DNA from: Schistosoma haematobium
Lineage: Eukaryota; Platyhelminthes; Trematoda; Strigeidida; Schistosomatidae
Length of the DNA stretch: 64,000 nt
Direction: 5' to 3'
Assembly: GCF_000699445.3 (NCBI RefSeq)
Contig: NC_067198.1
Coordinates: 5,614,801-5,678,800, forward strand
In this document: one piece after another, positions 23,763 to 35,737 of the stretch
Layout: the number at the start of each line of letters is the position of its first letter
Position numbering within the stretch: the first letter of the stretch is position 1
Made by a program: the position numbers and the translations under genes
The notes under the pieces: generated by a model
The model's input: only the letters and a program-made list of their open reading frames with translations
The model's database searches: none
Told to the model about the DNA's origin: nothing

Positions 23763-24114
23763 TATCCCAGAAAATTTGAATTTATTTCCAAATGATACAT
23801 TATTTATGAAAAATACATTGAAACCATTACAAGATGAAAGACATAAACCATTGAATTTTAGTAATCCACCAATTCGATCAAGATCTTATTCTGAGAAACC
23901 GATCACATCAATCAAGACACCTCTAATCAATAATCCTTTAAGAAAATCATTTGAATTATCATCAAAATATTCCCATGATGATATGGAAGATAAAGATTAT
24001 TATGAAAATAATGAAAGAATTTATAATGAATTACAAAAGAAACCTTTACATGAATATTCTACAAATGAAGTGAATCAAATTAATGAATGCAATTATGATT
24101 TATCCAAACGAAAG
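23763..24114 (+). CDS. gene 1, exon 6
   Basis: Acceptor after a T-rich tract (CAATTAAAG), donor GTACTT; one base plus 117 codons. The peptide is Asn/Lys/Ser-rich and polar: FSNPPIRSRSYSEKPITSIK, then a Tyr/Glu/Asn-rich stretch. It looks disordered; RSRSYSEKP is a possible basophilic kinase or 14-3-3 type site, as inference only. Confidence 0.75.
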
Positions 24115-24289
24115 GTACTTTTTGTTTTATTATGATCCTATAAACTATTAATCTTATTATTAGATGTTAATTTAAGGAATATGAAAATGAACTCATTCAC
24201 TTCTAGGATTGAAACTTTTACAGTCTAATTCTTGATAGATTTATGTGTGTGTACAGTCTTGTCAATAGAACTTAAAACATATTCAGTGA

Positions 24290-24715
24290 TCAATGATGGA
24301 TAGTGGCTAGTAGTGGAATCCAGTTTGACGCGCGTTTCGTCCTATTTGCCACTCGTCAGCTGGATGTACCTGAGATGTACTCTGAGACTCGAGCTCAGTA
24401 CCATTCGCTTCAAACGCCATCGCGTTATCCACTCAGCTACTGAGTTCTGATAGCCACTTGATTGTGCAATGGGGTGAATTTGAATTCACTTGTTATCGTT
24501 TGGCTTGTAGGACGAACCGCACGTCCTGGATTCCACTGCTAGCCACTATCCATCATTGCTTACAAATAGCTTGTGAATTAAGGTAATATCGAGGCATACA
24601 CACAGTATGCACATATGCCAACAAGAGACTGATCAATTGCAGTCCTAAACATCAATGGGAAGATACAAGCCAAACAATACCAAGTGATGTTCTGTGATTC
24701 TTAATTTTCAGCAAT
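24290..24715. repeat. inverted Sm-alpha copies
   Basis: 24290-24510 is a minus-strand full unit (A and B boxes readable, hammerhead CTGACGA with GAAA kept, stem II broken at two pairs). 24511-24715 is a + strand 3' part beginning inside the hammerhead (GACGAACCGCACGTCCTGG) and extending through the longer tail (TATGCCAACAAGAGACTG). Confidence 0.8.
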
Positions 24716-24759
24716 TGTCTAAATTTGGTGCATAATTTAATTTATCATTTTTTTAATTT

Positions 24760-25345
24760 GACATGATGAACCGATTGATGTCAGACCACCATTGAAAACC
24801 TGAATGTACTGGATGACCGTTTCGTCTTATTGTGGGACTCCTCTGCGGTATCCACGATCCCACAAGTGGGATTCGAACTCAGGGCCTCCAGTCTCGCGCA
24901 CAAACGCTTATTCTCTGGACCACTGAGTTGGCCGGCACCCAATGGTGTTAGTATCTAACCTCAACCAATCCACGAAATTGCGCGACCATCTTCCATTTTA
25001 CTGAGGTAGATACCTGTCTAGTTCTAGTGAGAAGCCGTGACCAGTGGAGCTAATCCTTGTCGGGTAGAGACAGGTATCTACCTCAGTACAATGGAAGATG
25101 ATCGCGCAATTTCGTGGATTGGTTGAGGTTGCACATTAGCACCGTTGTATGCCGGTCAGCTCAGTGGTTTGGAGGTTAAGCACTCGCATGTGATACCGAA
25201 GGTACTGGGTTTGAGTCCCCTGAGTGGGATCGTGGATGAGCACTGTTGAGGAGTCCCATACTAGGATGAAACGGCCGTCCAATGCTTCCACGTTTTCCAT
25301 GGTAGTCTAGCTTTGATTGACTCATGAACTCAACTATTAAAACCA
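24760..25345. repeat. head-to-head SINE-II pair forming a long hairpin
   Basis: 24760-25020 is a minus copy and 25021-25345 a + copy, both of the leader subtype with GTAGAGACAGGTATC. At the centre, TGAGGTAGATACCTGTCT (25002-25019) is an exact 18-bp reverse complement of 25067-25084. The arms continue on both sides. Both hammerheads have core changes (CAGAGGA and TTGAGGA). Confidence 0.85.
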
Positions 25346-25949
25346 TATTTATTTAATTAAATCAAATCTAAAATAAATGTCTCAAAACTTTAAACGTATC
25401 ACCGAATATGTAAAAATAATATTATAATCCTTCAGGTAATTCATTATGAAGATAACTCATGGATTAGGGTTGAGCAACCTCATAAAACTTGTCTTCAGGC
25501 AAACAATACGGGTCATTTTACAAGTCTTAGTTAGGAGACAGTAGAGAATTATACTTCAAAGAAACATGTCAAATACGATTGTCGGTCAAACAGCTTAACT
25601 TTGGAAGTATTGGATTCCAACCTAATGATTTCAAGACAATATGATCACGACAAAACCTGACGATCAAAGTTTCAATCTTGACTCCGATTGTCGTGCGTGC
25701 TTGCTGTGGAAGAGTCACAGACTAGCGTAAACATTACAGTCCAACACTTCTCGGGTTTACAATGGCTATTCAGCTGATGTTGAAGACTGCAGTCGATAGA
25801 TTTCTGTTGACACTTATGCATGCTGTGTGAACTGCCTTCATATTTCCGTTCAATCATAAGCTTTTGTTAAAGTTGGGTAACAACTAGCATTGATATTCTT
25901 TGAGGCAAAAGGTACTGCGTTTGCTTCTCAATGTGAATAGCAACAGTGA

Positions 25950-26025
25950 AATGTTAGCACATCCAGCTGATGAGTCTCAAATAGGATAAAACACGTTTCC
26001 TTGTTGCTACCATTAGCCACTATCC
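25950..26025 (+). repeat. Sm-alpha fragment, hammerhead and tail
   Basis: CACATCCAGCTGATGAGTCT and the tail ATTAGCCACTATCC are clear. GAAA has become AAAA, so the ribozyme should be inactive. It lies just upstream of exon 7. Confidence 0.75.
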
Positions 26026-26117
26026 AATTTTCATAAAACGTTACTCACCATTTCAACTGATTCTATGTATCTTTAATATCTATCTTTCTTTTTTCTGTTT
26101 ATCATTGATAAAAATAG

Positions 26118-26211
26118 ACTTTGAATCATATAAAACCATCTCATGATATAGATCATCTTCAATTTAAACCAAATATATTGTCCTCTGAATATTCAAAGTA
26201 TTCTGCATTTG
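26118..26211 (+). CDS. gene 1, exon 7
   Basis: Acceptor AAAAATAG, donor GTAAGT; 31 codons plus one base. The peptide is KPSHDIDHLQFKPNILSSEY-like and polar. Phase 1 exit matches the two-base start of exon 8. Confidence 0.7.
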
Positions 26212-26287
26212 GTAAGTAAAGTATTCTATTTAGAAATAAGTCATTGAGAATTGTTTGTATTTATCTATAGGGTGTTTATAATTTGAC

Positions 26288-26412
26288 ATATATTGAAAAT
26301 ATGGAAGCACTGGATGGCAGTGCTTCCAGGTTTTCCATGGTGGTCTAGCTTCAACTGACTCATGATCTTAGCCATTTAAATTACTAAAATATCCATAAAA
26401 CCCGTCTGATAT
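26288..26412 (+). repeat. SINE-II 3' half with small inverted start
   Basis: It starts with GGAAGCACTGGATGG (minus-strand ribozyme 3' side) joined to CAGTGCTTCCAGG (+ strand). The + part therefore begins exactly at the expected hammerhead cleavage site. Confidence 0.8.
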
Positions 26413-26594
26413 ATTGAAAAGATTAAGTATTGCAAACACTGGCATTAATGACACTTAGTTATGAATGTTACACAATGCTGATGTCAGTTAAATAATCTGA
26501 AAATAATAAAATGGAGGTGTCAATGAACACTGGTCAACTAAATCACAAACTATTGTGTACTCAATCGAAGAATGAAAGGTATCATTGTCAATGT

Positions 26595-27012
26595 CGAAAT
26601 GCTCTTACATGACCACGCGTATACAGCCTCTGCCAGGGAAGTCCTACTCACTACCTTCTCGTAGCGGGGGTGTTGTTTACGAAAATGAGAGGATGAAAAG
26701 CGAATGTCCGGCGCTTTAACCGGATTTCAAACCAATGGTGCACATGGGCTCCAATATCCTGAGGAAACAAATGGCGTATGAACCAGTCGTTGGCCACCGG
26801 CTACCATAGGACTACATCTCCTTACGATCCTCCACTGCCTTGTGGGTCAGACCTTTAGGTCAAAGGCTCCGAGTGTGGCCCCCTAAGAAAACCAACTAAT
26901 TCGGTCTGGGCACCCGAGCAGTATCCCAGCCCTCACACAAATCGAATGATTTATGTGGTGCATATCTATTTGGTGCCTCCTTGTACCAATATCTATGTGT
27001 TTAAATAAATTA
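26595..27012 (+). mobile_element. retroposon R, sense +
   Basis: A nearly complete copy ending CTTGTACCAATATCTATGTG then TTTAAATAAAT. It lacks about the first 60 bp and has a 50-bp gap around CGGATTTCAAACCAATGG relative to other copies. Confidence 0.8.
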
Positions 27013-27419
27013 ACAATTCTCTAGTTTTTTTAATATCGATTCTTCAGTCAGTTAGTTATTAGCAACGTAGTAGCTAGGACTTTCATGCATTGCGTCACAA
27101 TGTCACATCATATTAATTCAGCAATGCGAAGATATGAAGACAAATGTTGTCATTACATTGAAAAGGTCATAATTTCACGTTTATGCATTTGATAATAAAT
27201 GACATGACTCGATACTCTAGATGAAAGACTATGAACACTAGACTACGATGTTAAGTAATTAAACCACTAGATCAGGTCGCATAATAATATAGTTTTGATC
27301 AACGATCGAGAACCAGAATATGAGCCAAAATAACAGTTTATCAATAAAAGTACAGGCAATCAATACAAGTTAAAGTTTAAGCAGAATGAATTTACAACAC
27401 AACATAATTTTAATATATT

Positions 27420-28230
27420 AATTATCCCCGGATATTCCTTCTTTCACTCAGTCAGTCAACTAAAACGTAGGACTAGGCACATATATACATCGGTCCAAGT
27501 TGCCATACCGCATTAGCACAGCAAGATGAACACCAGATTCATAGGAGTAGTTAATTCAATAGTGGTAATATATATAAGGATATAGTACACTCAATACCTC
27601 ATCATAGCTCAAATCAAATGACATAGAAGTAGAAATAATGACTGTTTTCGTGATAGTATAAAAGATTAAACATTTTCCGAAGAAAGAATGATTATGATTA
27701 TTTCAAATCTCAAAATCAAATTGAAGACAAAAAATGAATGTATCTTTGTCACTGCAACTGATTCTAAACCATGTCACCTAGTGTCTCCAACCACTAAACG
27801 CAGTTATCATGCGAGCACAACCAGGTAGTTTGCATCTACCATTATGACGGTCGATAATTACGTAAATTAATGCCATGTCGTCGTTTGACCACATCTAGCT
27901 TTCTTACACCCAACATGGCGCGTTTAAATTAGGCGGTGATTGAACATACGTAGCATATATTCCAGGTGCACTAATTAATAAAGATTTACTACCTTATCAA
28001 CTAATTTGTCTTCATTTACTTAGTACCTTGTATCTAACCTCACTATTGCTCACTCATTGTAGCAAAAAAATAAATTGATTACTTCAAATACATCTATAAT
28101 CACCCCCCCCAGTATCTTACGAATATCTTCTATTTTATAAGCCACATTTCATAGTCATAAAAGTAACTTCGGGGAACATTCATAATTAAGATAGTAGATT
28201 CAAAATCTCAATTACTAACTTTAACTGGAT
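27420..28230 (-). mobile_element. RTE-like LINE 3' end, decayed
   Basis: The 3' UTR block ATCGGTCCAAGTTGCCATA (about 27490) and ORF remnants on the minus strand correspond to the 3761-4042 protein end. These include the positions of LETLGDMVQNQ-like and GRCKLPGC-like residues. Many frameshifts and stops. Confidence 0.7.
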
Positions 28231-28299
28231 CTTTTTCTTTTCAAACTCGATTAGACTAAAACAAAACTCAGTATAGGGTTATGGAGATTATTACGTTTT

Positions 28300-28770
28300 T
28301 TGATTGAAATCATAAACCGACCACCATTGAAAACCTAGAAGCACTGGATGGCCATTTCATGATCTCAATAAAAAAAACTCAATAATCTCCACAACCCTAT
28401 ACTGATAATTACCATGTGCTCACTAGTGACTAGATTCGTGAGGAGATTCTCGGAGTTCTATTGAGAAGCCGTGACCAGTGGAGCTAATCCGTGTCGAGTA
28501 GAGACAGGTATTCAGCTCAGTACAATAGAAGATGGTCGCGCAACTTTGAGGATTGGTTGAGGTTAGACACTAACACCGTTGGGTGCCGGACAAATCAGTT
28601 GTCTAGAGGTTAAGCGTTGGTGCGCAAGACTGGAGGCCCTTAGTTCGAATCCCGCCCCCGAGATCGTGGATGCGCGCCGCTGAGTAGTCCCACAATAGGA
28701 AAAAATGCCCGTCCGGTGTTTCCAGGTTTTCAATGGTGGTCTAACGTCAATCGGTTCATGATCTCAATCA
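28300..28770. repeat. SINE-II cluster: small inverted piece then full copy
   Basis: 28300-28415 is a minus 3' piece fused to a + 3' tail (ATGATCTCAATAAA). 28420-28770 is a full-length + copy of the GTAGAGACAGGTAT leader subtype with a dead hammerhead (CTGAGTA, AAAA). The last 100 bp lie just before exon 8. Confidence 0.8.
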
Positions 28771-28876
28771 TAAAACAAAAGTGTTCAGAAGTTTTCAAAT
28801 TTCATTAGTTGATACCAAACATTTATTTCATAATTCACTTGAAAAATTATTCTCATATTCTGTTTTCTCCTAAAAG

Positions 28877-29058
28877 AAAAAGATTCAAACGAGTTAAAAT
28901 ATGAAAATTATAATCATAATATTCGACAAAAATTCGATGATTTACTTGAGAATATTGATTTCACAACAGATCCGGGTCAGTTCAATCAAGGCGACCTGTA
29001 TAGAAATAATGATGTTCCACCAAAGAAACTTAACAGAAACGAATTTGGAAGGAACGAA
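28877..29058 (+). CDS. gene 1, exon 8
   Basis: Acceptor TCTCCTAAAAG, donor GTATGT. The two-base start completes a Glu codon from exon 7. Sixty codons include NIRQKFDDLLENIDFTTDPG and a basic NRNEFGRNE end. Polar, no family recognised. Confidence 0.75.
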
Positions 29059-30350
29059 GTATGTCGTATTAACTATTTATTCGGTTTATTTCTCTAATTG
29101 CAATTTTTTGTTGTCATGGGCCGACATCGGATAGAGAAACATTGAAAGCCAGGAAACACTCACTGACCAGTGGATCGATGACCCTACAGAAGATTGAACC
29201 CAGAACTTTCAAACTACTGTAGTGAAATTTGATGGTGGTTCACTCTTCGTTTGCGATTACCATCCGTTGTAACATGTATTACTTGTTTCACTCCTGAACT
29301 CGATTGCACTCAAGTGATTACTTCATCTCACTACAACTCAGAAAATTTCCTCTCAACTTAGATACTAGAGAGTAGATAGTTTTGGTTAATATGGAGGATT
29401 TATGGACATTTTTGGGTCTCATGCCCTACATTACTTTTGGATCGTTGTGAGAGGTAATTTCCACAGTTCTACTAAGCATCCATAACCAAGGAAGTTTAAT
29501 CTACCAGTTACCTACCGGTGGCATTGAAAGATGGCTATGGAATATCGCGAATTACCTGAAGTTAGACTTGCAAACCATTGGATGCCAACTCAGTGTTCTG
29601 AGGCTTATTAATCCATCTCCATATGACTTGAAGCTTCTGACTTCTATCCTCGATTGAATCTTGTACTTTATAACTCCTAGAAGTTCTTAAGATCAAACTA
29701 GTTCTCGATTCAAACTATTGGATCAAGCAATCTCAATAAACTTCTGTACTATTATTGCTGCTATTACACACAGGGTTCGCTTACATACCTATTTTACAAT
29801 TAGTTCTGTGATTTGAATGAAATGTATCAATCACTGTCTAGAATGAGCCTGTGTATCTCGAACAATTACAGTCTGTATATTATAGAATCGTCAATCTGTA
29901 GAACTGTCATTATGTAATGTCCCATTCTTCTCAAGATGTCCGTAATTTCACCTTTTCATGATTATTTTCATTTATTTTTGAATATCAAAATAGAATATTA
30001 CTCATTTTGTCTATGGGATATTATCGAATCAACAGCATGATCCTCGTATTTTTCTCTTGACGAAGTAATAAAGTATTCTGGTTGATGGATATGGCCTTTG
30101 GAGCCATGATAAGGTCGCAAAAACTCTTTCAACCTAAACCACATAGATTCAATATTGTTTGTACGCACTCCGGTTATTGGGTTCATAAGATATCACTTGT
30201 GGATAACGACACGATGCATATAACCAAGTCTATATAGGCATCTGTACGCTCTCCAATCAACCGTATATATTGTAGTACCTGGTTGCAGCTAGGGTTATTG
30301 GTGCTTTTATTATCTAGTTCGCAATAATTGTCCTGATTTGACTTAGGAAT
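29059..30350. other. unassigned intron sequence
   Basis: Intron of gene 1. I see no confident repeat until the MITE-like fragment at about 30355. Confidence 0.4.
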
Positions 30351-30354
30351 TATA

Positions 30355-30648
30355 TTTAGGGTTTTCATCACGAACTGACATCAGCTATAATGCCAAAACT
30401 CTACTTAGCCGAATGGATGAAAGACTTTCGAGCCAAAATCCGAGATCTGTTATCTTATACTGATTGATTTGTCCACAAATTTTAGTCTCGCAGTTTTATT
30501 TGTTATAGCCGTTCAATTATCACATTTTGTATAAAATTCCCTGTGAACCGATCGTACGTTAGCATTAAGTACTGAAGTTGACACCGTGACCTTAAAATCC
30601 CCCAAACGCTTCTAATTGGCTCGTCCGTATATTAAAGTCTCACCTATA
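30355..30648 (-). mobile_element. MITE-like fragments
   Basis: 30355-30498 holds the interior blocks (GACATCAGCTATAATGCCAA, CGAGCCAAAATCC) and a right-end TIR (GTCCACAAATTTTAGTCTCGC) on the minus strand. 30590-30648 is a second TIR end (GGCTCGTCCGTATATTAAAG then TCTCACC). Confidence 0.7.
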
Positions 30649-30963
30649 TCATTTGTTTAATGAATAACAGATTTTGAATTCAATTTATCTGGCTAATGGG
30701 TTTCACATTTGACAGGAAATTTTGTAACTCTTTGAATGTAATAATAACACTTTAGTTAGTATATAGGCCCATGAGTTGTACACTACTGTGTGCTTATGTA
30801 TACCATTTTTCTAAACCATTTAGCAAAGATCTCTTTGTGAAACATCCGTTTTTAAATTGACCCATATTAGAATACCCTGGAATTCTCAGTTTGATCATTT
30901 TGCAAATAAATTCTCTGTATTATAAATTAAGTTCAGTATGAATAAATTACTTTTTATTTCTAG

Positions 30964-31087
30964 GTATCCAAAGGTTCATTTTTTGAACAACCAATTACTA
31001 TTGATAAAAGTTCACTGAACAAACCATCTTCGTCATCTCTAGATACTCATGGACAAAATCCCGACGTTATATATGCTAATCTTTCTA
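30964..31087 (+). CDS. gene 1, exon 9 with weak donor before in-frame stop
   Basis: Acceptor TTTATTTCTAG. It codes VSKGSFFEQPITIDKSSLNK and then a Ser-rich part ending NPDVIYANLS. The donor is GTTAGT at 31088, with T instead of A at position +3. If this site is not used, the frame runs into TAG two codons later (LSS*). The phase-1 exit fits the two-base start of exon 10, so splicing is favoured, but an alternative short C-terminus is possible. Confidence 0.7.
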
Positions 31088-31121
31088 GTTAGTTTACTTG
31101 ATTTATTACTTTTTTTTATTT

Positions 31122-31610
31122 TCAGAATGGGGGTTTGTGGAGATTGTAATAATTTAATAGTTAAATTCATGAGTCAATTTAAGTTAAACCACCATTGAAA
31201 ACCTGGAAGTACTGGACGGTCGATTAGTCCTAATATGGGATTCCTCAGCAGTGCACATTCACGATCCCTCAGAGGAGGGACTCGAACCCAAAACCTTCGG
31301 CTTCGCGCGTGAACGCTTATCCTTTAAACCAATGGACTTCAATCGTGTCTGTTGTGAGATAGTAACTCACTGAAGATAATGGTGGACGGTGGCGCAATAT
31401 CGTGGATTAATTTAAGTTAGACATTAACACCGTTATATGCCGGTCGGCTTGGTGGTCTATAAGTTAAGCGTTAGTGCGCGAATCTCTTGAGTGGGATCGT
31501 GGATACGCACTGTTAAAGAGTCCCAAACTAGGAAGAAACGGCAGTCCAGTACTTCCGGATTTTCCATGATGGTCTAGGTTAAATCGACTCATGAATTCAA
31601 CTGCTAAGTT
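31122..31610. repeat. head-to-head SINE-II pair
   Basis: 31122-31335 is minus (3' tail, hammerhead with TAAT for GAAA, B and A boxes). 31336-31610 is + (leader with CTGTTGTGAGATAGTAACTC, heads, dead hammerhead TTAAAGA). The joint is at the minus copy's A box. Confidence 0.8.
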
Positions 31611-32263
31611 TTTTATTTGTATATTCAGTGTATGATTGTTGCTTAAATTTCATGTATTACTACCAATACTACTACTTCACAGTAGTGCATATTGAACTCT
31701 GTCTTGTCAACTTTGATCAATTAACTTTCATGAGAGTCTATATTATAACAAAAAATAATTTGAAATATATAATCTTCCCTATTCAGTCAGAATGAATAGT
31801 ATAATTCTAATTTCATGGTCTGCGTTTCTGTGCAGTCAGTATTCACACTCTTGAAACTTGACCAAGGCACATATGCTGAGGTAGAAACTAGTAGCCAAAT
31901 AATAATGCTTCAAATCTATACATATTTATAAATGACTACACAAATTTATAGATTGACATCCTGGACATTTTGATCTTGGTTAAATGAATTATTCACTTAC
32001 TTGGACTAGTTCAGCTTACATTTTATTTATCATGTGCTTTTGCGATATCATGTAATCTGTCTGGCCTTGCTTATTACTACATATAAATATCTAATATACA
32101 TTTAAGGGAATAGTTTCGTTCTAATTAGAATATTCAAACTCCGGAATTGTCAAAATCTTCTCCATGAAGCTTTCAGAACTTTAGGATCACTAGTGCAATT
32201 GGTTATTATGGCTAAACTACGCTTAAGATAAGGCTTCTGATTTCTTCTGTGAGTTTTCGGTTA

Positions 32264-33057
32264 TTTGCTTGAACATATAAATATTGGTACAAAGGGGTAC
32301 CAGATACATATGTGCCACACAAGTCACTTCGTTGTTGACTATGATCACCACTACAAGAAGGTTGCGTACCAGATATCAGAAGGCGATTGGAGGTTGTAGC
32401 GAGATATATTTGTTGGCGATCTCGTGGTATCGAAGAATACCGAGATCGTGCCAAAGGAATACAAGCGGAATCACTGAGCAAACGTAAGTGCATGCGAGAT
32501 CACAATCAACGGAAGCTAGAATGTCTTTAGTACAGTTAAACAAGCAAGTACAGTAAAACAATCACTGGTACAATTAGTTATAATAATAATTGTTTCCATT
32601 AAAATGGTCGCGTTCTCTTGATAAAACTATGTCACTACATGTGTGTGGGTTATGATACTGCCCGGGTGCCCAAACTGAATCAGACAGTTTTCTCAGGGGG
32701 CTACACCCGGGGCCTTTGACCTAAAGGTCTGACCCGCAAGGCAGTAGAGCAACGTACGGAGATGCAGTCCCATGGTAGCCGGTGACGAACGATTGGTTTT
32801 TATGCCATTTGTTCACTTAGGATCCTGGAGCCCATGTACACCATTGGTTTGGAATGAAGGATTTCTAACTAACCTAGGTGCACTCTCCATGTCCACCAAA
32901 CCTGTCAGAGCGCCGGACATTCGCATTTCATCCTCTCAATTTCGTAAACAACAGTAATGTCACGAGAAGGTAGTGAGTAGGACTTCCCTGACAGTGGCTA
33001 TATACGCAAGAGCCGATTACTCTCCATCTTCGGCCATACCAGGGCATTTAGGGGCAA
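32264..33057 (-). mobile_element. retroposon R with nested insertion
   Basis: The tail end (32264-32333) and the body (32638-33057) of one R copy are separated by about 304 bp of a different repeat (N). Rejoining gives the usual order of R. Confidence 0.8.
32334..32637 (+). repeat. dispersed repeat N, inserted in R
   Basis: It shares with 47683-48432 the blocks GACTATGATCACCAC, TCTCGTGGTATCGAA, GTACAGTTAAACAAGCAA and GCGTTCTCTTGATAAAA. Both copies end GTCACTACA. No coding signal. Because it interrupts R, it moved after R. Confidence 0.7.
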
Positions 33058-33824
33058 GTTATCAGTACACTTAATTGACCAGATAATACTGAACGCATAT
33101 TTTCTTAGACAATTTAAAATAATCAGTTAAATATGGGAATTTCATACGATGGCTTATTATGGATTTCAAGTAAATTTACAAACAATAACCAGAAAATTTG
33201 ACCAGTATAATATTTTAAGCGTTTATAAAATCGATCAATCAAATAGGGTAACAATAATGTATACCCGTATAAGGATTACGAGAAACGCTCTAATATACAT
33301 ATTATATTAGTTGTTTAGATTTTCCCATTGGTGTTAAGAACTTTAATTGATCATTGTCTTTTGATATATATACATCCTGTGTGTATGGCCAGTAAGTCAA
33401 TTATATTATTGACTTTATCTATTTACTGATCAAGTCTAGAAATTGACTAGAAAGTTAACAATCGAATAACCTAACTAAACGTTGTTTGTACACTGATATA
33501 GGCATTCTTGAATAGATCGAACCTACTGATCAACAATAAGATGATTTAATAATTTTCATTAATGGCAACTACTAGTTTATTCAACTGAAGATCAATAATT
33601 TCTGTTTATTGACCTGAGGTTACTAGACAAAAATAATAAATCAGTCTATAAGATTGTGAATCTTTATCGCCTGAGTTACTTAAGACATGTTTTTTTATAT
33701 TCTCAGTCATTGCTCAGTTAAATGGGGGACTTTCTCTGTTGAAGGAATAGGTTAAAAGAAAGTTAGGTGCTGTCAATTGAATACATGACACCAGTTTACG
33801 AAGTCATTGGCTGTTAAAATTTTT

Positions 33825-34170
33825 GAGGAGACGCAGAAAATTCCGCGAAAAAAGCCTAAAGAGGCCCTGAAAACGCTGAGAAACATGTTACCTAATCAGC
33901 ATTCAATAAAAGTATCTCAAAAACATCTAGAAAGGGAAGAGTCACACATCACTTTCTGATTGGGTAATTACCTATCTTGCTCCTATGTTTAGAAGGGTTC
34001 CAGAACTTTGCAGAAGCCTAAGGCCACCTGAGTTGCTATGAATACCCTCGGTTTTCTGTTCATAAACTAGCACTAGGGTAAAACGTTTTATCCATATTTA
34101 CCGTCTTTTCTCTTGTATTCAAGTTGCCGTGCATATTTGTCCTAGGGGTTACTAGAAGAGTTTAGGAAAC
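33825..34170 (+). mobile_element. solo-LTR-like unit, copy 3
   Basis: The blocks GAAAAAAGCCTAAAGAGGCC, AGGGTTCCAGAACTTTG, TGAATACCCTCGG, GTTTTCTGTTC and TTTTCTCTTGTATTC appear in the same order as in the copies at 8375 and 21950. Diverged; termini not resolved. Confidence 0.35.
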
Positions 34171-34502
34171 CGAATCAAGCGTTCGATTGGAAGATTTATC
34201 ATAAATAAGCCCTGTTCCTAACTTCAGACTACTTGGATGTGATTCATCGTATTATCGTGATCAAATGACATAATTCAAAATCGGTCACTATTAAATTCAC
34301 TCTTTGTCTTAAAATACTTCTCCTTTTTATTCCACCAGTTCATTCTCGGTCATTCCCGAATCTTATTTACTTTTAAAACCACGCTTACTCTGTCATTTGT
34401 CTTAATAACTTTATCTCACTATGCTGATAAAGTACGCTAACCTGGAATAATGCACATCTATTTCATGTTCTACACCTCTAATGACTCACAGTCTACTGAC
34501 TT

Positions 34503-35337
34503 GGACTGTGAGTTGGTGTCTGAAGAAATCTTTGTACGGATTCAGAAAGCTCGTTTGGCTTTTACCAACTTACGTCACCTATGACGAGGGCGAGATATCC
34601 GTCTATCAACAAAAGGACGAGTATACTGCGCGGCAGTCCATTCTGTTTTAATTTACGGCAGCAAAACATGGTCATTAGGAGTAGAAGACACTCGTAAGCT
34701 ACTAGTATTTGACCACAGATGCCTTAAAAATATTGCTCGCATCTGTTGGGATCATCGGGTAAGTAATAGTGAGGTTAGACGCAGGGTATTAGTGAATGAT
34801 GGAAAATCAGTTGATGGGGTTGTGAATCTTCATCGACTGAGATGATTGGGCCACGTGTTGCGTATGCCTGAACACCGATTACCACGACGTACAATGCTGA
34901 CTGGTGTTGGCGATGGTTAGAAGAATGTTAGGGTCGGCCAAACCAAAACGTGGCATCAGTGCCTAAAGTCACTAACTTCCAGTCTGAGCCACGTTGGTAG
35001 ATGCAGACTACTTGATTGGGGTTCACGTGACTATCGTAACCAATGGTTGGAGACTGTGGGTGACATGGCTCAGAATCGATCACAATGGCATCATTGTATA
35101 CACTTTCTGTCTTCCTTTAAACTATGAGATTAAAATTGCTTCACATCTTTCTTCCTATCAACTATTTCCTGTACTGTATATCCTTATATTCGATCTTTCT
35201 TTTATATATTACTACCATAGAAGTGACTAGTTCTATGAATCTTGTGTTCATTTTGTTGTGTTAATGTGGTGTGGCAACTTGAACCGATGCATATATGTGC
35301 CTGGTTCTACGTCGTAGCTAACTGACTGACTGAGTCC
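34503..35337 (+). mobile_element. RTE-like LINE, 5'-truncated, best-preserved copy
   Basis: The + frame reads LVSEEIFVRIQKARLAFTNL, IYGSKTWSLGVEDTRKLLVF, DHRCLKNIARICWDHRVSNS, HVLRMPEHRLPRR and RNQWLETVGDMAQNRSQWHH, with a few stops. This is the C-terminal part of a non-LTR reverse transcriptase ORF, followed by the 3' UTR and a CTGACTGACTGA tail. ACTGACTT occurs on both sides (about 34495 and 35338), a likely target duplication. Inactive because of stops and 5' truncation. Confidence 0.85.
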
Positions 35338-35401
35338 ACTGACTTTCATTTAAATCTTCGTTAATGTCTTTTTCTTATCCTTTTTTTAAACTTATTTTAA
35401 G

Positions 35402-35625
35402 GACCCTCCATGCAAGAAACTGAATTATTCAGTGGAACACATCCATCTGATAATAATAATAATCACCATAATTACCATTATAATTCTAAAAGAGAGACAA
35501 TAATATCAAATTGTTCTTCTATTATGGAACAAAATAAAATACAACCAATTAAAAAGTCATTATTACCACAAACTAATACAATGACAAATAAATATAAATT
35601 AAATTTATATGATTCTTCAAGACGA
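35402..35625 (+). CDS. gene 1, exon 10
   Basis: Acceptor CTTATTTTAAG, donor GTAAGT; two bases plus 74 codons. The peptide is Asn/His-rich (SDNNNNHHNYHYN), then Lys/Gln-rich, ending LNLYDSSRR. The AT-rich codons could reflect expansion of AAT repeats. Phase 0 at the end. Confidence 0.75.
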
Positions 35626-35737
35626 GTAAGTGATATTGATTTATTGAATGATTCTTTTACTTCATCAATGATAATCTTCATCATATAATCTTGTGTAGTG
35701 TTTAACATTGTACAACATAGATTACATTTACTTAAGG

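Noticed and set aside
24760..25345. CRISPR-like or phage-type inverted repeat
   Set aside because: It is two inverted SINE-II copies; the genome is eukaryotic.
32212..32493. 93-residue minus-strand ORF
   Set aside because: It lies across the junction of retroposon R and repeat N; no similar frame in other copies.
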